From Pricia antarctica (GTDB taxonomy: Bacteria > Bacteroidota > Bacteroidia > Flavobacteriales > Flavobacteriaceae): a stretch of DNA of 64,000 bases. The notes beneath the pieces are model-generated. The model was given only the letters and a program-made list of their open reading frames with translations, ran no database searches and was not told the origin of the DNA. This document shows positions 52,992 through 62,820 of this stretch, one piece after another. Location of the stretch: assembly GCF_900101815.1 (NCBI RefSeq), contig NZ_FNAO01000008.1:1-64000 (forward strand), written 5' to 3'. Both the position numbers and the translations under genes were made by a program. Position 1 is the first letter of the stretch. Each line of letters starts with the position of its first letter.

Positions 52992-53019
52992 AACTGCAAC
53001 TGCAACTGCAACTGCAACT
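52992..53019. repeat. AACTGC hexamer tandem repeat
   Basis: Four complete AACTGC units plus AACT, in the gap between the adaptor and pump genes. It is a short-sequence repeat about 65 bases before the pump start codon. Confidence 0.85.
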
Positions 53020-53086
53020 AAAAAAAGCTAAGTTGTTTCAACTTAAAAGCTTACGTGTTCGAATGGATAATTGAAAAGCGAATAAC

Positions 53087-56000
53087 ATGAAGGAGGAAGA
53101 AAAAATAGGAAAGAAACAGTCCAGAAAAGAAGGCGTTATCGGCTATATGGCGCGAAACTCCATTGCCGTCAACTTGCTGATGTTGGTACTGCTCGCCGGG
53201 GGGATCTTTACGATGTACAACATCCAAAAAGAAGTATTCCCAGAATTCCAGCTTGATTTTGTGGAGGTTTCCGTGGCCTATCCAGGCGCCTCACCCGCAG
53301 AGGTCGAGCAAGGCATTCTACAACCTGTTGAAGAAGCAGTGCGTGGCGTTCAGGGCATCAAGGAGGTCGTTTCGGAGGCCGGTGAGGGATCCGGAGATAT
53401 AACCATCGAACTGGTCGCCGGTACAGAACGCATGAAGGCCTTTCAGGATATCGATCAGGCCATCAACCGCATTCGCACCTTTCCCGACGATATCGAACAG
53501 CCCGAAGTACGCCTGCAATCACGACAGCGCGATGTAATCCAGATCGGACTCTACGGCGAAGCGGATGTATGGACGATGCGCCAGCTCGGGGAACGTCTCC
53601 GTACCCTTCTTTTGAGCGACCCGGCCATCACACAAGTGGAATTGGGCAACGTACCCGAATACGAGACCCGTGTCGAAATTACCAGCCAAGTTCTTCAGAA
53701 GTACAATCTGACGCTGGGTCGAGTGGCCGAACTTATACGACAGAGCAGTAATGACGTTCCTGCGGGGGCGGTACAGACCCAAAGCGGTGAAATTTTGTTG
53801 CGGATGCAAGAGCGAAAACAATGGGCGGAGGAATTCGGCAATATCCCCATTATCTCGTCCGAATCGGGGGCTAACGTTCGCCTAAAGGATATTGCCGAGA
53901 TTACCGACGGTTTCGAGGAAATCGGATTCTATGGCCAGTTCAACCAACAGAATTATGTAGAACTGCGCATATTCCGCATAGGGGATCAGTCCCCCCTCGA
54001 CATCGAGGAAGCGGCACTTGCTACCCTTGACGAATTTCAGTTACCGCCCGGGGTCGAATATCGTACCGATAGCAACCGCGCTTCCGATTATCGGGAACGG
54101 TTGTCCCTGCTCACCGAAAACGGGGTGCTCGCAATTGTCATCGTCTTGATTATTTTGACCTTGTTTCTAGAATATCGTTTGGCGTTCTGGGTCATGATTG
54201 GCATGATGGTATCCTTTGTCGGGGGCATGATGTTGTTGCCGTTGATCGGCATCAGCATTAATATGATTTCGATGTTCGGCTTTTTAGTGGTATTGGGTAT
54301 CGTGGTCGATGACGCCATCGTGGTCGGGGAAAACGTGTACGAATACCGACAAAAGGGCATGTCGCCCATGAAAGCGGCCATTGCGGGCACTAAAGACGTT
54401 TCCTTTCCCGTTATTTTCAGTATCGTCACCACCATTATTGCCTTTGTGCCCCTACTTTTTATGCCTGGGGAAACGGGAAAATTCTGGCAGCCACTGCCTG
54501 CGGTCGTCATTGTCATTTTAGCCGTTTCGTTATTGGAGGCCCTGTTTATTTTACCCTCACATTTGGGCCATCTCAACAAGAAAAAGAGTAAAAACAGATG
54601 GGTGCTCAAGCTGGAAGGCTGGCAACGGATCTTCGCCAAAGGCTTTGGCCGTTTTATCGAAAACCGGTACAGGCCCTTCCTTGACCGCTGTCTAGAATAC
54701 CGGTACATCACCCTAAGTATTGCCGTGGCCCTTTTGATAATGGTAGGCGGTTACGGCCTTAGCGGACACATGGGCCTAATTCAGATGCCGGAGGTAGCTG
54801 CCGATGAAATCGAGGCGGGCGTAAGACTTCCTGTAGGTACAACTCCCGACAAAGCGGCCAAAGTAGCCCGTGATATATCGGCCGCCACCCAGCGAATGTT
54901 TGAAGAGCATGACCTTTACAAAGTCGCCGAAGGCATAAAGACCAACGTACGGGGCCAGAATTTTATCGATGTCGAGATTGTGATGTTGCCCCCTGATCAA
55001 AGGGATATCACCGCTGCAGAAGTTATTGCCCTCTGGCGCGACAATATAGGCGATATCGAAGGTGTCGACCAAATTACCTTCGAAGCAGAACGCGGTCCGG
55101 GCGGGGCCAGACAGGCCATCAGTATCGACCTCAGTCATGCCAATATCGATATGTTGGAAAAGGCGACCGCCGCTTTCGTCGAACGTATGGAGGCCTTTAC
55201 GAACACCCGAGATGTGAGCGACAACTACAACAAGGGCAAAATGCAGTACGACTTTAAATTGTTGCCGCAGGGTCGAAACCTCGGGCTGACTTCCGACGAG
55301 GTAGGCCAACAGGTACGCGACGGTTTTTTCGGTGCCTTGGCCATGCGACAACTACGGGGGATGAACGAAATCGAGGTGCGTGTGAAACTGCCCTTGAAGG
55401 AAAGAAAGGATATTAAAAACCTTGAAAATTTCTTGATACGCACCCCCGATGGCATCGAAGTCCCGTTAATGGACGTAGTTGATGTAGAACAACGGGAAGC
55501 CTTTACCAGTATCAACCGAAGGGATGGCCGAAGGGTAGTCAATGTGGGTATGGACGTAGAACCGGCCAATGCCGTAAACCGGGTAATCGCCTCCGTGCAA
55601 GAAGAAACACTTCCCCAATTGCGGGCAGATTTCCCTGGTATCACTTGGAGTTTCGAGGGCAGCCAGGCCGATATGCGCGAAAGTACCGACACCTTGAAAG
55701 CAGGTTTTGGTATCGCACTGTTTTTAATTTACGTCTTGTTAGCTGTCGCGTTCAGCAGCTACATTCAACCCCTTATCGTGATGACGGCGATACCCTTCGG
55801 CATCGTAGGCGCGGTAATCGGGCATATTTTATTGGGATACGATCTTTCCTTGGTAAGCTTAATGGGCGTTATCGCGCTATCAGGAGTGGTAGTCAACGAT
55901 TCGCTGATCATGATCGATTATGCCAATAAGCGCAGAAAGGCCGGCGATGCCATCTATAAAGCTATTCATGAGGCAGGCCTACGAAGGTTCCGACCCATTA

Positions 56001-56248
56001 TTTTGACGACCATGACCACTTTTGGCGGTCTGGCCCCCATCATTTTGGAGAACTCGAGCCAAGCGTTCTATTTGATTCCTATGGCAATTTCTCTTGGATT
56101 CGGTATCGTATTCGCCACCGCTATCATCTTGGTCATCGTACCCTGTTTGTATCTGACCCTTGAGGATGTACGATTGTTCATTGAAAAAGGAAGGACGGTA
56201 AAACAAGTGGATGTTTCCAATACCAACCCGGCTTTAGCGGATAAGTAA
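53087..56248 (+). CDS. RND-family efflux pump, inner-membrane transporter
   Basis: A 1053-residue AcrB/HAE1-type proton-driven exporter with twelve expected spans in two homologous halves and two large periplasmic loops. Family marks are [50 protein letters not shown] with the proton-relay Asp pair, [21 protein letters not shown], and the second-half [21 protein letters not shown] and [21 protein letters not shown]. The substrate is unknown. It is third in the operon after the channel and adaptor genes; drug or lipid export is the usual role. Confidence 0.95.
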   Translation: MKEEEKIGKKQSRKEGVIGYMARNSIAVNLLMLVLLAGGIFTMYNIQKEVFPEFQLDFVEVSVAYPGASPAEVEQGILQPVEEAVRGVQGIKEVVSEAGEGSGDITIELVAGTERMKAFQDIDQAINRIRTFPDDIEQPEVRLQSRQRDVIQIGLYGEADVWTMRQLGERLRTLLLSDPAITQVELGNVPEYETRVEITSQVLQKYNLTLGRVAELIRQSSNDVPAGAVQTQSGEILLRMQERKQWAEEFGNIPIISSESGANVRLKDIAEITDGFEEIGFYGQFNQQNYVELRIFRIGDQSPLDIEEAALATLDEFQLPPGVEYRTDSNRASDYRERLSLLTENGVLAIVIVLIILTLFLEYRLAFWVMIGMMVSFVGGMMLLPLIGISINMISMFGFLVVLGIVVDDAIVVGENVYEYRQKGMSPMKAAIAGTKDVSFPVIFSIVTTIIAFVPLLFMPGETGKFWQPLPAVVIVILAVSLLEALFILPSHLGHLNKKKSKNRWVLKLEGWQRIFAKGFGRFIENRYRPFLDRCLEYRYITLSIAVALLIMVGGYGLSGHMGLIQMPEVAADEIEAGVRLPVGTTPDKAAKVARDISAATQRMFEEHDLYKVAEGIKTNVRGQNFIDVEIVMLPPDQRDITAAEVIALWRDNIGDIEGVDQITFEAERGPGGARQAISIDLSHANIDMLEKATAAFVERMEAFTNTRDVSDNYNKGKMQYDFKLLPQGRNLGLTSDEVGQQVRDGFFGALAMRQLRGMNEIEVRVKLPLKERKDIKNLENFLIRTPDGIEVPLMDVVDVEQREAFTSINRRDGRRVVNVGMDVEPANAVNRVIASVQEETLPQLRADFPGITWSFEGSQADMRESTDTLKAGFGIALFLIYVLLAVAFSSYIQPLIVMTAIPFGIVGAVIGHILLGYDLSLVSLMGVIALSGVVVNDSLIMIDYANKRRKAGDAIYKAIHEAGLRRFRPIILTTMTTFGGLAPIILENSSQAFYLIPMAISLGFGIVFATAIILVIVPCLYLTLEDVRLFIEKGRTVKQVDVSNTNPALADK

Positions 56249-56365
56249 ATTCCTGTTCCGGTTTTCCATGGCGTTTAACGTTCAGCACTACTATTTTTTC
56301 CAAATGCATTACTGGATATTTCTTGAAACCAGTATATTCAAAGAATAAATTAATCCTAGGAAAAA

Positions 56366-56737
56366 ATGACAAAAGAAGACCTATTGGGCAAAGAGCTCAG
56401 CAACCTCTACGCCATCTCAAAACAAGTGAACCACTATTTTAACGACAGTGATATCAGTTTTCTCTCGGAACGGGAACAACAACTTTTAATGACCTATGTA
56501 GCCTTCAGTTGCTCCAATGAGGCAGAGACTTCCGAAAAATTGCGCGCGTTGCATGTAAACCCTGGCAACACCATCGATTCGATTGTTACGGAAATTACAG
56601 AAAATCTGCATCATATCGCTACCGAAAAAGGGGTGACCAAAAGAGTGCGTGAACTCGGTTATATGATGTCGTTCAACCGATTGGTGGCCTATCATACCGC
56701 AAATATGGAGAATATCGGTTATTTGTTGGAGGATTGA
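56366..56737 (+). CDS. small helical protein, unknown
   Basis: A 123-residue soluble, all-helical protein (DLLGKELSNLYAISKQVNHYF, SEREQQLLMTYVAFSCSNEAET, SIVTEITENLHHIATEKGVTKRVRELGYMMSFNRLVAYHTANMENIGYLLED). No family is certain; the length and helix pattern recall ferritin-like or YciE-type bundles, but the metal-binding residues are not evident. It lies 117 bases after the pump gene, on the same strand. Confidence 0.55.
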   Translation: MTKEDLLGKELSNLYAISKQVNHYFNDSDISFLSEREQQLLMTYVAFSCSNEAETSEKLRALHVNPGNTIDSIVTEITENLHHIATEKGVTKRVRELGYMMSFNRLVAYHTANMENIGYLLED

Positions 56738-56947
56738 GATTTCGATTTTAGCTTATCTGGAGTACTTCGGCTGCGCTTAGCATAAAATAAAGCCGAAAGG
56801 CTCGACCTGACATTGGGCGGCCCGACCCCCGCGCTGGTTTAAACTTCAATCTAAACGGGTCCGCTTTTGTAAATTTAGACGGTTAGGCTGGCAAAAACTG
56901 GAAATTATACCAATGTGATGTCAGACAGGAAGGCTGCCCTTTTAAGG

Positions 56948-58417
56948 TTACAGGCTGATTAAATAGCCCAATGAAGTATATCCGCTAATCTTGGTCGCGT
57001 TCACCAAAAAGTCTTTCGGCAAACTGGTATTTCCTTCCTGTGTATACGCCTTGCTCAAGGTATTATAGTACATGTGAATCGCCCCAAAATCGATAAACAA
57101 TTTGTTCTTGTTGCCAAACGCAAGTCCGGTGCCGGCCATGAGGCGGGGTTTAAATTTTTGCTCGATGCTGAGTCCGGCTCCGAAACCGAAGTGCCAGAAA
57201 GTCGGGGTATCGAAAATTTCGCCTACTCGCCGTCCGTAGCGGATCATGGTGTTGATGCCGAGTTCTACACTGGCGGTATCCTCTTCTAGAAAATCGTAAA
57301 GGGATTGGCCATTTTCGACACGTTCGATCACAGAATAATTGGTTTCGGGATTAGCGGTTACATAAAATCCGGTGCTGACCCCCCAAAATGATTTCTCGGT
57401 ATCAGGAATACGGAGCACGGTCGAATAACCGGATAGTTTTGCGTTTTTATCCCTAGGTTTTAGACTGATTACCAATTCGTTCACATCGCTATATCTTTGG
57501 ATGGGCAAGGTGGTGTAACTAAAATCCAGATTATTGAGTACCCCTATAAGTACGGCCGAAAATGTACCATAGTTTTCCGCCGATAACTGGGCGATAAGAT
57601 TGCTCGATGCCTTTATCAAGGCCTCGTACACTTTTTTGATTTCGGCGCTCGATGCTTTTACATCCTTGTTTTTGGCAATAGTCTCTTTTTGGATTTCAAT
57701 GACCGTTAGAAACTTTGTCTTTTCCCGAACCAGCTCCTCTCCGATTTCAAGAATAACAGCTTTTACTTCGTTATAGGATGTCAGTGTAACTTTAACATCC
57801 TGTTTTGAGGGTACCGCGCCAAATACGTTCCGCTCAGTGGTTGTCATCGTGTTTTGAAAATTTTCGGCTTTTACAAAAATGGCATCGACTACGGTACGCT
57901 GAGCATCGATGAGGGAAAAGGCCTTCTTAGCGTTACTTTTCAGCCAGGAAAAATATGTTTTTAAATCCTCGGCCGTCTGCACGCTGCCCGCATCGAAAGC
58001 TTGAAAGCCAGCATCGGAATCCTTGGCCACGAATTTTATTACGACCTCGCTTACGGAATTTAAATTGCCCAAAGAAGTCTTCATACCCCCGAAATCAACT
58101 AAATCCAACAAACTGGCGGGTAGTTCCTTCGAGGTATCGATATCCTCGTTGGCAACGCTGACATCATAAAGATAGGTATTGACATTATCGATTTTAAGCC
58201 GGAAGAATTGTCCTTTTTTGACCCTGTTGTATTTCTCGATCTGCACAGGGTCGATGCCGTTTTCGTCGGCTAGGTCGATAACGATTTCGGGGATTTTGTC
58301 GGTGTTGCTATTTTGCGGGGATTGCTGCGCTTGTCGCACTTGTTGCGCCTGTTGCGCAAAAGTTAGCCCACAAATAAACAAGGCGACAGGAATGAAAAAG
58401 GGGTGGTTAGATTTCAT
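56948..58417 (-). CDS. exported hypothetical protein, possible outer-membrane beta-barrel
   Basis: A 489-residue protein. A signal peptide (FIPVALFICGLTFAQ) is followed by a low-complexity Gln-rich stretch (AQQVRQAQQSPQNSN). A helical middle region (about 150-280) leads to a C-terminal beta-rich half (TVLRIPDTEKSFWGVSTGFYVTANPETNY, FGFGAGLSIEQKFKPRLMAGTGLAFGNKNKLFIDFGAIHM) ending in LISL. The ending suggests a small membrane barrel. No family was recognised. The Gln-rich DNA is itself repetitive (TTGTTGCGC-like units near 58320-58365). Confidence 0.65.
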   Translation of the reverse strand: MKSNHPFFIPVALFICGLTFAQQAQQVRQAQQSPQNSNTDKIPEIVIDLADENGIDPVQIEKYNRVKKGQFFRLKIDNVNTYLYDVSVANEDIDTSKELPASLLDLVDFGGMKTSLGNLNSVSEVVIKFVAKDSDAGFQAFDAGSVQTAEDLKTYFSWLKSNAKKAFSLIDAQRTVVDAIFVKAENFQNTMTTTERNVFGAVPSKQDVKVTLTSYNEVKAVILEIGEELVREKTKFLTVIEIQKETIAKNKDVKASSAEIKKVYEALIKASSNLIAQLSAENYGTFSAVLIGVLNNLDFSYTTLPIQRYSDVNELVISLKPRDKNAKLSGYSTVLRIPDTEKSFWGVSTGFYVTANPETNYSVIERVENGQSLYDFLEEDTASVELGINTMIRYGRRVGEIFDTPTFWHFGFGAGLSIEQKFKPRLMAGTGLAFGNKNKLFIDFGAIHMYYNTLSKAYTQEGNTSLPKDFLVNATKISGYTSLGYLISL

Positions 58418-58476
58418 TGAGGTTGTGTTTGGTTTGAAGTCAAACCTCTAACGCCGCAAACCCCTGATTTAGTATA

Positions 58477-59763
58477 CTACTTTTCCTCGAAAAGAGCGAT
58501 GATCTGTTCCCTATCGAAATCGTTCTCGATATTTTTTTCAATATCGCTGCGCAACGCCCCTAGTTCTTTACCCACCACTGTACGGTTATCGTTCGAAATT
58601 CCGGGGGCGCGGCACATAAACTGCAGGGCCTTTATCAGTTCGTACATTACGGCACTATCCTGTTTGGAATAGAGCCGTATGGGCTGCACAAGTATTCGCA
58701 TCAGCTCTTCGGTCGGTATATTTTTACGGATCAAAACCATTTGCCCCTTATCGAAAGATGTCGAGACCATATGCGGGAAACTTAAGAATGTAGCGAGCAG
58801 GCTTCCCAATTTGGTAACGGCACCAATGGCGGTACCGGGATCGTTTATGCCGGGAGACATGGCCTTCACGGCAATTTCCATCAACTTGATCATGCCTCCT
58901 ATGCCCTTGTCGTCTTCATGCCTATCCGAAGAAATATCCATACAGAACAAAAGGTTTTGATGGGCCTCTTCCGAAATATCGTTTTTAACCCTCAGGGCGA
59001 CATCCCCTTTCCACATGTGCTGGTTCAGATAGGGAACGATTTCGATCTGGTTGTCATCCTCCTTTGTCGACCTTGACATGAGCATGCGATCAAAGCCCCT
59101 AAAATATCCTGTTTTGTCGGCAACAATCGTTTTCCATCCGTCCGTATCGATATATTGCAATGCAATTTTTGTAGGATCGTTCTCTTTCAACTCATCCTCC
59201 AGATATGTACTGCAGCTTTGATAGATCTCGTCAATAATATTGTGTATCTGAATGGCGCTCGAGATGCTGTTGATGAAATAAATGAACAACACGATACAGA
59301 GTACCGACATTAAAGCCGCTAACATAGCCGAAAGACCTACGGCACTGGAGTCGCTGCCATAGGCGCCCAGCGAGAGCAAAATTAGCGTACAGTACAGCAA
59401 TGTACCCACATAAATGCCCAAGATAATCTGGTGCTTTTTGTTAGAAATCAGACTGGGCAACAGCCTGGGCGAAAAGTCGCTCGAAGCTTGGCCCAATACC
59501 ACCATCACCATTGAAAAACTAAATACCGTTAACGAAATGATGCCCCCAATAAACGTAGATAGCATGGCCCGCACGGTGTCATAGTCCTGTATAAATAGAT
59601 AGGATGTGTCTTTCTTCAACTGAGCTACAAGCTCTGAACTATCGACCTTTAAAGAGATGACAGCGGCAACACCGTATATCAGGCTGATCAGCACCGGATA
59701 GAAGGCAATGCTATGTAAAACGTTGTGATAGGTACGCTTAAAAAATTTGATGATGGCTTTCAT
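58477..59763 (-). CDS. DUF2254 membrane protein
   Basis: A 428-residue protein with four N-terminal spans (IAFYPVLISLIYGVAAVISL, AMLSTFIGGIISLTVFSFSMVMVVLGQ, IILGIYVGTLLYCTLILLSLG, MLAALMSVLCIVLFIYFI). The DUF2254 signatures are SLTVFSFSMVMVVLGQASSDFSPRLLPSLI and MSPGINDPGTAIGAV. The large C-terminal part is soluble. The function is unknown. The ATG at 59763 is preferred over a TTG opening the frame at 59772. Confidence 0.92.
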   Translation of the reverse strand: MKAIIKFFKRTYHNVLHSIAFYPVLISLIYGVAAVISLKVDSSELVAQLKKDTSYLFIQDYDTVRAMLSTFIGGIISLTVFSFSMVMVVLGQASSDFSPRLLPSLISNKKHQIILGIYVGTLLYCTLILLSLGAYGSDSSAVGLSAMLAALMSVLCIVLFIYFINSISSAIQIHNIIDEIYQSCSTYLEDELKENDPTKIALQYIDTDGWKTIVADKTGYFRGFDRMLMSRSTKEDDNQIEIVPYLNQHMWKGDVALRVKNDISEEAHQNLLFCMDISSDRHEDDKGIGGMIKLMEIAVKAMSPGINDPGTAIGAVTKLGSLLATFLSFPHMVSTSFDKGQMVLIRKNIPTEELMRILVQPIRLYSKQDSAVMYELIKALQFMCRAPGISNDNRTVVGKELGALRSDIEKNIENDFDREQIIALFEEK

Positions 59764-59853
59764 AGGAGGCAATATAAATTTGGGTAAAATAATTTTACAG
59801 TCAAACTAAATAGCGATACAGCAACATACTAGGTATCGGTAAAGTTATTTTTG

Positions 59854-59871
59854 TAGTGTAAAAATACACTA
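59854..59871. repeat. inverted repeat TAGTGTA/TACACTA upstream of DUF2254
   Basis: TAGTGTA (59854-59860) and TACACTA (59865-59871) around AAAA, about 90 bases upstream of the DUF2254 start. It could be a regulator-binding site. The same half-site in inverted order occurs in the 25-bp palindrome before the recombinase. Confidence 0.45.
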
Positions 59872-59995
59872 TGTCAGTTTATTCGTATATAAAAAATTAA
59901 GTGGTGCAATAGTTGCCGCGCTTTTACAATAGTTTGGTTGGTTGTTAGAAAATGGCTTTGATGCACTTGTATCGAGGCCATTTTTATTTACCATC

Positions 59996-60211
59996 CTACG
60001 TATCGGCTCGTTTCACCTCAATTTCACATTTCAGTATATGTTCTCCGTCATCTTGTTTGATAAATAGCGCCCGATTCCTCACCGTTCCATTTCGGGTTAC
60101 GGTGGCTCCCCTGATGTTTTTTGTCGTTTTCGTGGTATAGGTTTCCATAACCTCGCCGTCTGTGGTTCCTTTGCCCCATTCCCATTATACGCGCGTTCCT
60201 TTTCGTATCAT
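59996..60211 (-). pseudogene. DUF2945 (Tudor-like) gene with premature stop
   Basis: On the minus strand, ATG at 60211 opens MIRKGTRV, then TAA (60187-60185), then the same frame continues WEWGKGTTDGEVMETYTT, KNIRGATVTRNGTVRNRALF and IKQDDGEHILKCEIEVKRADT before a stop at 59996. This is the full DUF2945 pattern (KGTKVxWxWGxGTAxGxV, then IKG, EVxRA), where a lysine codon is expected at the position of the TAA (AAA to TAA). The rest is intact, so the loss is recent or the truncated frame is rescued by re-initiation; no good internal start is evident. Confidence 0.78.
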
Positions 60212-60451
60212 TCGGTTACTTTTACGTGATTGTTTTTGATATTGGGAAATTTCCCATGAATCACAATACGTTCCGTACTGTATTGCATCGAATAATAACG
60301 CATTCGAACGCCATGGCGACAAAGTCAATTTTAAAGGGTTTAGCATCCATCATAGCCGATAGATTACGGTACATTTATTTTGAATTTTTGAAAGGATGCT
60401 TTTGGAACACATCCCTTAGACAAACTGTTCCACTAATAAAAATTTTAAAAT

Positions 60452-60901
60452 ATGAGTACTTATACCGAACAAGTTGGAGAGAAGTTGAATAATCTATTGG
60501 AAAACACGTATGACGCCGAAAGAGGTTTTAAAAAAGCAGCAGAGAACGTTGATTCCGGACAATTAAAACGTTACTTCAAAGGCAAAGCACAAGAACGTTA
60601 TGATTTTGGACACGCCCTAAAATCAGAAATCAAACAATTTGGGCAAAAAGTGGACAAAGGCGATAGTTTAACAGGAAAAGCGCATCGCTCCTGGATGGAT
60701 CTTAAAAGTCTTTTTTCTTCGGATAACGAGGAAGCGATGCTGGAAGAGGCCATCAAAGGTGAAAAAAAGGCGATTGATGCCTATGATGAGGTGTTGACGG
60801 AAGCGAGTTTACCGAGCAGTACCCAAGCTTTGCTGCAACAACAGCGGAATAAAATCGACACCGGCCTTATGAATATTAAAAGTTTAGAAGATATTGCGTA
60901 A
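60452..60901 (+). CDS. PA2169-family four-helix-bundle protein
   Basis: A 149-residue cytoplasmic protein of the PA2169/DUF2383 family: KLNNLLENTYDAERGFKKAAENVDSGQLKRYFKGKAQERYDFGHALKSEI, HRSWMDLKSLFSSDNEEAMLEEAIKGEKKAIDAYDEVL and the closing LLQQQRNKIDTGLMNIKSLE. Two ferritin-like helix pairs are expected. In related bacteria such genes are induced by envelope or osmotic stress. The gene ends 19 bases before a strong terminator. Confidence 0.93.
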   Translation: MSTYTEQVGEKLNNLLENTYDAERGFKKAAENVDSGQLKRYFKGKAQERYDFGHALKSEIKQFGQKVDKGDSLTGKAHRSWMDLKSLFSSDNEEAMLEEAIKGEKKAIDAYDEVLTEASLPSSTQALLQQQRNKIDTGLMNIKSLEDIA

Positions 60902-60920
60902 CGGTTTTTATTTTGTAACT

Positions 60921-60951
60921 AAAAAAGGATGTATTTTACATCCTTTTTTTT
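60921..60951 (+). terminator. strong Rho-independent terminator
   Basis: AAAAAAGGATGTA (60921-60933) and TACATCCTTTTTT (60937-60949) form a perfect 13-bp stem with a TTT loop, ending in a T-run. The A-tract/T-tract symmetry allows bidirectional action. Confidence 0.92.
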
Positions 60952-61239
60952 GTGTCGAACTGTATTGGTATTGGAACGAAATCCCACCCTTTAGTAATAA
61001 GAGAGGGCTCAATCACCGCGCCGCTGAAATGGAAACATCTTGCCCAAACATCGCTTTATCCTAGCTATATTTCATTTACAAATCGTAACGATAAGACCTA
61101 CAAAACATGGCTTGTGGATGCATCAATTTTAAAATGGATAGGGTCAAATGCAATAACTTGCATTGTACACCTTTACACTTAAAGAAATTAGAACGCTTTA
61201 ATGGTGTTTTAAGTAAATATTAACCTAAACCATAATATT
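60952..61239. other. intergenic region before the DUF1328 gene
   Basis: A GTG-initiated frame spans part of it but has no coding character and starts in the terminator tail. An AT-rich segment before 61240 probably holds the next promoter. Nothing else was seen. Confidence 0.4.
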
Positions 61240-61401
61240 ATGTTACGTTGGACAGTAATTTTTGTAATTTTAGCCATAGTAGCCGGCATTTTCGGATTTG
61301 GCGGTATCTCGGAAGGTGCGGCAGGCATAGCCAAGATTCTCTTTTTTATCTTCTTGGTATTGTTTGTAATCACTCTGTTTACAGGAAGAAAAAAGATTTA
61401 A
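61240..61401 (+). CDS. DUF1328 (UPF0391/YtjA-like) small membrane protein
   Basis: A 53-residue protein, MLRWTVIFVILAIVAGIFGFG, then GISEGAAGIAKILFFIFLVLFVITLFTG with a basic tail. This is the complete DUF1328 signature with two membrane helices. Its function is unknown; it is common in stress-induced clusters, and here it sits between PA2169-type and acidic lipoprotein genes. Confidence 0.9.
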   Translation: MLRWTVIFVILAIVAGIFGFGGISEGAAGIAKILFFIFLVLFVITLFTGRKKI

Positions 61402-61444
61402 AATATAATTAAAAATAAAGTTTAACCTTTTTAATCACACTAGT

Positions 61445-61633
61445 ATGAAAAAGTCAGTATATCTAATTTTAATGCTTTTTGCCGTATCATTTTCCGCAAG
61501 CACCTTGAATAGTTGCAGGGAAAAGACTACAAGCGAAAAAGTAGAGGATTCGTTGGATAAAGCGGGCGACGATATCGAAGACGCAGCAGATGATGTTGGG
61601 GATGAAATCGAAGATGCCGTTGATGACAATTAA
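61445..61633 (+). CDS. small acidic lipoprotein
   Basis: A 62-residue protein. A lipoprotein signal (SVYLILMLFAVSFSASTLNSC, cysteine at residue 24) is followed by a very acidic repeat-like tail (KAGDDIEDAADDVGDEIEDAVDD). This is typical of small envelope-stress lipoproteins in Bacteroidota. It is followed by its own terminator. Confidence 0.8.
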   Translation: MKKSVYLILMLFAVSFSASTLNSCREKTTSEKVEDSLDKAGDDIEDAADDVGDEIEDAVDDN

Positions 61634-61659
61634 GCAGTCGTCGCTTTAGTACCTATTTT

Positions 61660-61692
61660 AAAAGGACGTTTTCTTCGGAAATCGTCCTTTTT
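61660..61692 (+). terminator. Rho-independent terminator of the lipoprotein gene
   Basis: AAAAGGACG (61660-61668) and CGTCCTTTT (61683-61691) form a perfect stem continued by a T-run. The 14-base loop holds a further TTTC/GAAA pairing. Confidence 0.85.
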
Positions 61693-61787
61693 TTATTAAA
61701 GATATGAAGATTTCCCTTTGAAAAATTAATTGGAAAAAGCCCTATATTTATCGACCAGAACACCCTTTCAACCTCTTTGACCGGCGT

Positions 61788-62357
61788 ATGGGCTATTTTC
61801 GTATCCAATATAATCCTATAGAAATATGCCGAACGGTAATTACCGAACGGCTGACTGTGCTTGGGATTTCGTTTAGCATGAACGCCCAAGGCGCACTGAG
61901 GGTTCACGGCAAACTTACCGATGAAAACAGGTTGCAGATTGATGAGGCCTTAAAACCCTATGGGATTTCCCTGATCGAAAAGGAATCCGAGAATATGGTA
62001 GAAGGTATTAAATACGCCATAGAGGAGTTGTTGGATTCCCCCGCAGTGCGAACGGAAAAAGTATCGGCTTATCTATCGGAAAAGTTGGGCTATTCGTATT
62101 CTTCCCTAGCCAACCGTTTTTCTGAGGAAACCTACACTTCCATCGAGAATTTTGTTATCTTGCGCAGGATAGAACACGCTAAAAATTTAATGCTGCTTGG
62201 TGGAATTAGCTTGACCGAAATCGCCCACAAACTAGATTACAGTAGTGTGGCCCATTTATCAAGACAGTTTAAAAAAACAACGGGGCTCACACCCACCACT
62301 TTTTTGCGTATTATCGAAAAAAGAAAGACACCTGACAGCCCAAACCATACAGAGTAA
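61788..62357 (+). CDS. AraC-family regulator with HMA-like N-terminal domain
   Basis: A 189-residue transcription regulator. Residues 95-180 are an AraC/XylS DNA-binding domain (YSYSSLANRFSEETYTSIENFVILRRIEHAKNLML, ISLTEIAHKLDYSSVAHLSRQFKKTTGLTP). The first 75 residues (IEICRTVITERLTVLGISFSMNAQGALRVHG) have the beta-alpha-beta-beta-alpha-beta look of heavy-metal-associated/ACT-like domains found in some Bacteroidota AraC proteins, but without a CxxC metal site. It is followed six bases later by a response regulator gene. Confidence 0.85.
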   Translation: MGYFRIQYNPIEICRTVITERLTVLGISFSMNAQGALRVHGKLTDENRLQIDEALKPYGISLIEKESENMVEGIKYAIEELLDSPAVRTEKVSAYLSEKLGYSYSSLANRFSEETYTSIENFVILRRIEHAKNLMLLGGISLTEIAHKLDYSSVAHLSRQFKKTTGLTPTTFLRIIEKRKTPDSPNHTE

Positions 62358-62363
62358 CTTATA

Positions 62364-62810
62364 ATGAGTACATCCCCAATGAAAATTGTTCTTGTTGACG
62401 ATGATGAAGACGATAGAATGTTCTTTGCCGACGCGTTACAAGAAATTGAAATATCGACCGAACTTGCAGAATTCCATAATGGTCAAGAGTTGCTGGATTA
62501 TCTGTCGGAGCCAGATGTAGAACATCCACAATTGATTTTTTTGGATTTGAACATGCCCGTCATGGACGGTTTTCAATGCCTTCGGCAAATACGCAAAAAC
62601 CCCGAACTTAAAGACTTGGTGGTGGCCATTTATTCCACCTCGTCGTCTGAAAGGGATATCGAAGAAACTTTTGTGAATGGTGCCAATATCTACATCAACA
62701 AACCCAACAGGTTCGAAGAGCTAAAAAAAACCATCGGTCAGGTGGTCAAGCGCAATTGGCAATATCGCGAAAATGCGATGGACAAAGCCAATTTTCTTTT
62801 CCGTATTTAA
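62364..62810 (+). CDS. single-domain response regulator
   Basis: A 148-residue CheY-like receiver. The acidic pocket is VDDDEDD, the phospho-acceptor Asp61 is in LIFLDLNMPVMDG, and the conserved Ser/Thr and Lys are in IYSTSSSERD and YINKPNR. There is no output domain, as in the Rcp1-like receivers often paired with PAS/phytochrome-type kinases. It starts six bases after the AraC gene and ends ten bases before the kinase gene. Confidence 0.93.
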   Translation: MSTSPMKIVLVDDDEDDRMFFADALQEIEISTELAEFHNGQELLDYLSEPDVEHPQLIFLDLNMPVMDGFQCLRQIRKNPELKDLVVAIYSTSSSERDIEETFVNGANIYINKPNRFEELKKTIGQVVKRNWQYRENAMDKANFLFRI

Positions 62811-62820
62811 TTCGTGAACC

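Noticed and set aside
59952-60140. 62-codon plus-strand frame
   Set aside because: It is antisense to the DUF2945 pseudogene, whose minus-strand reading shows clear family sequence.
60952-61182. 76-codon GTG frame after the PA2169-type gene
   Set aside because: It begins in the tail of a strong terminator and has no coding character.
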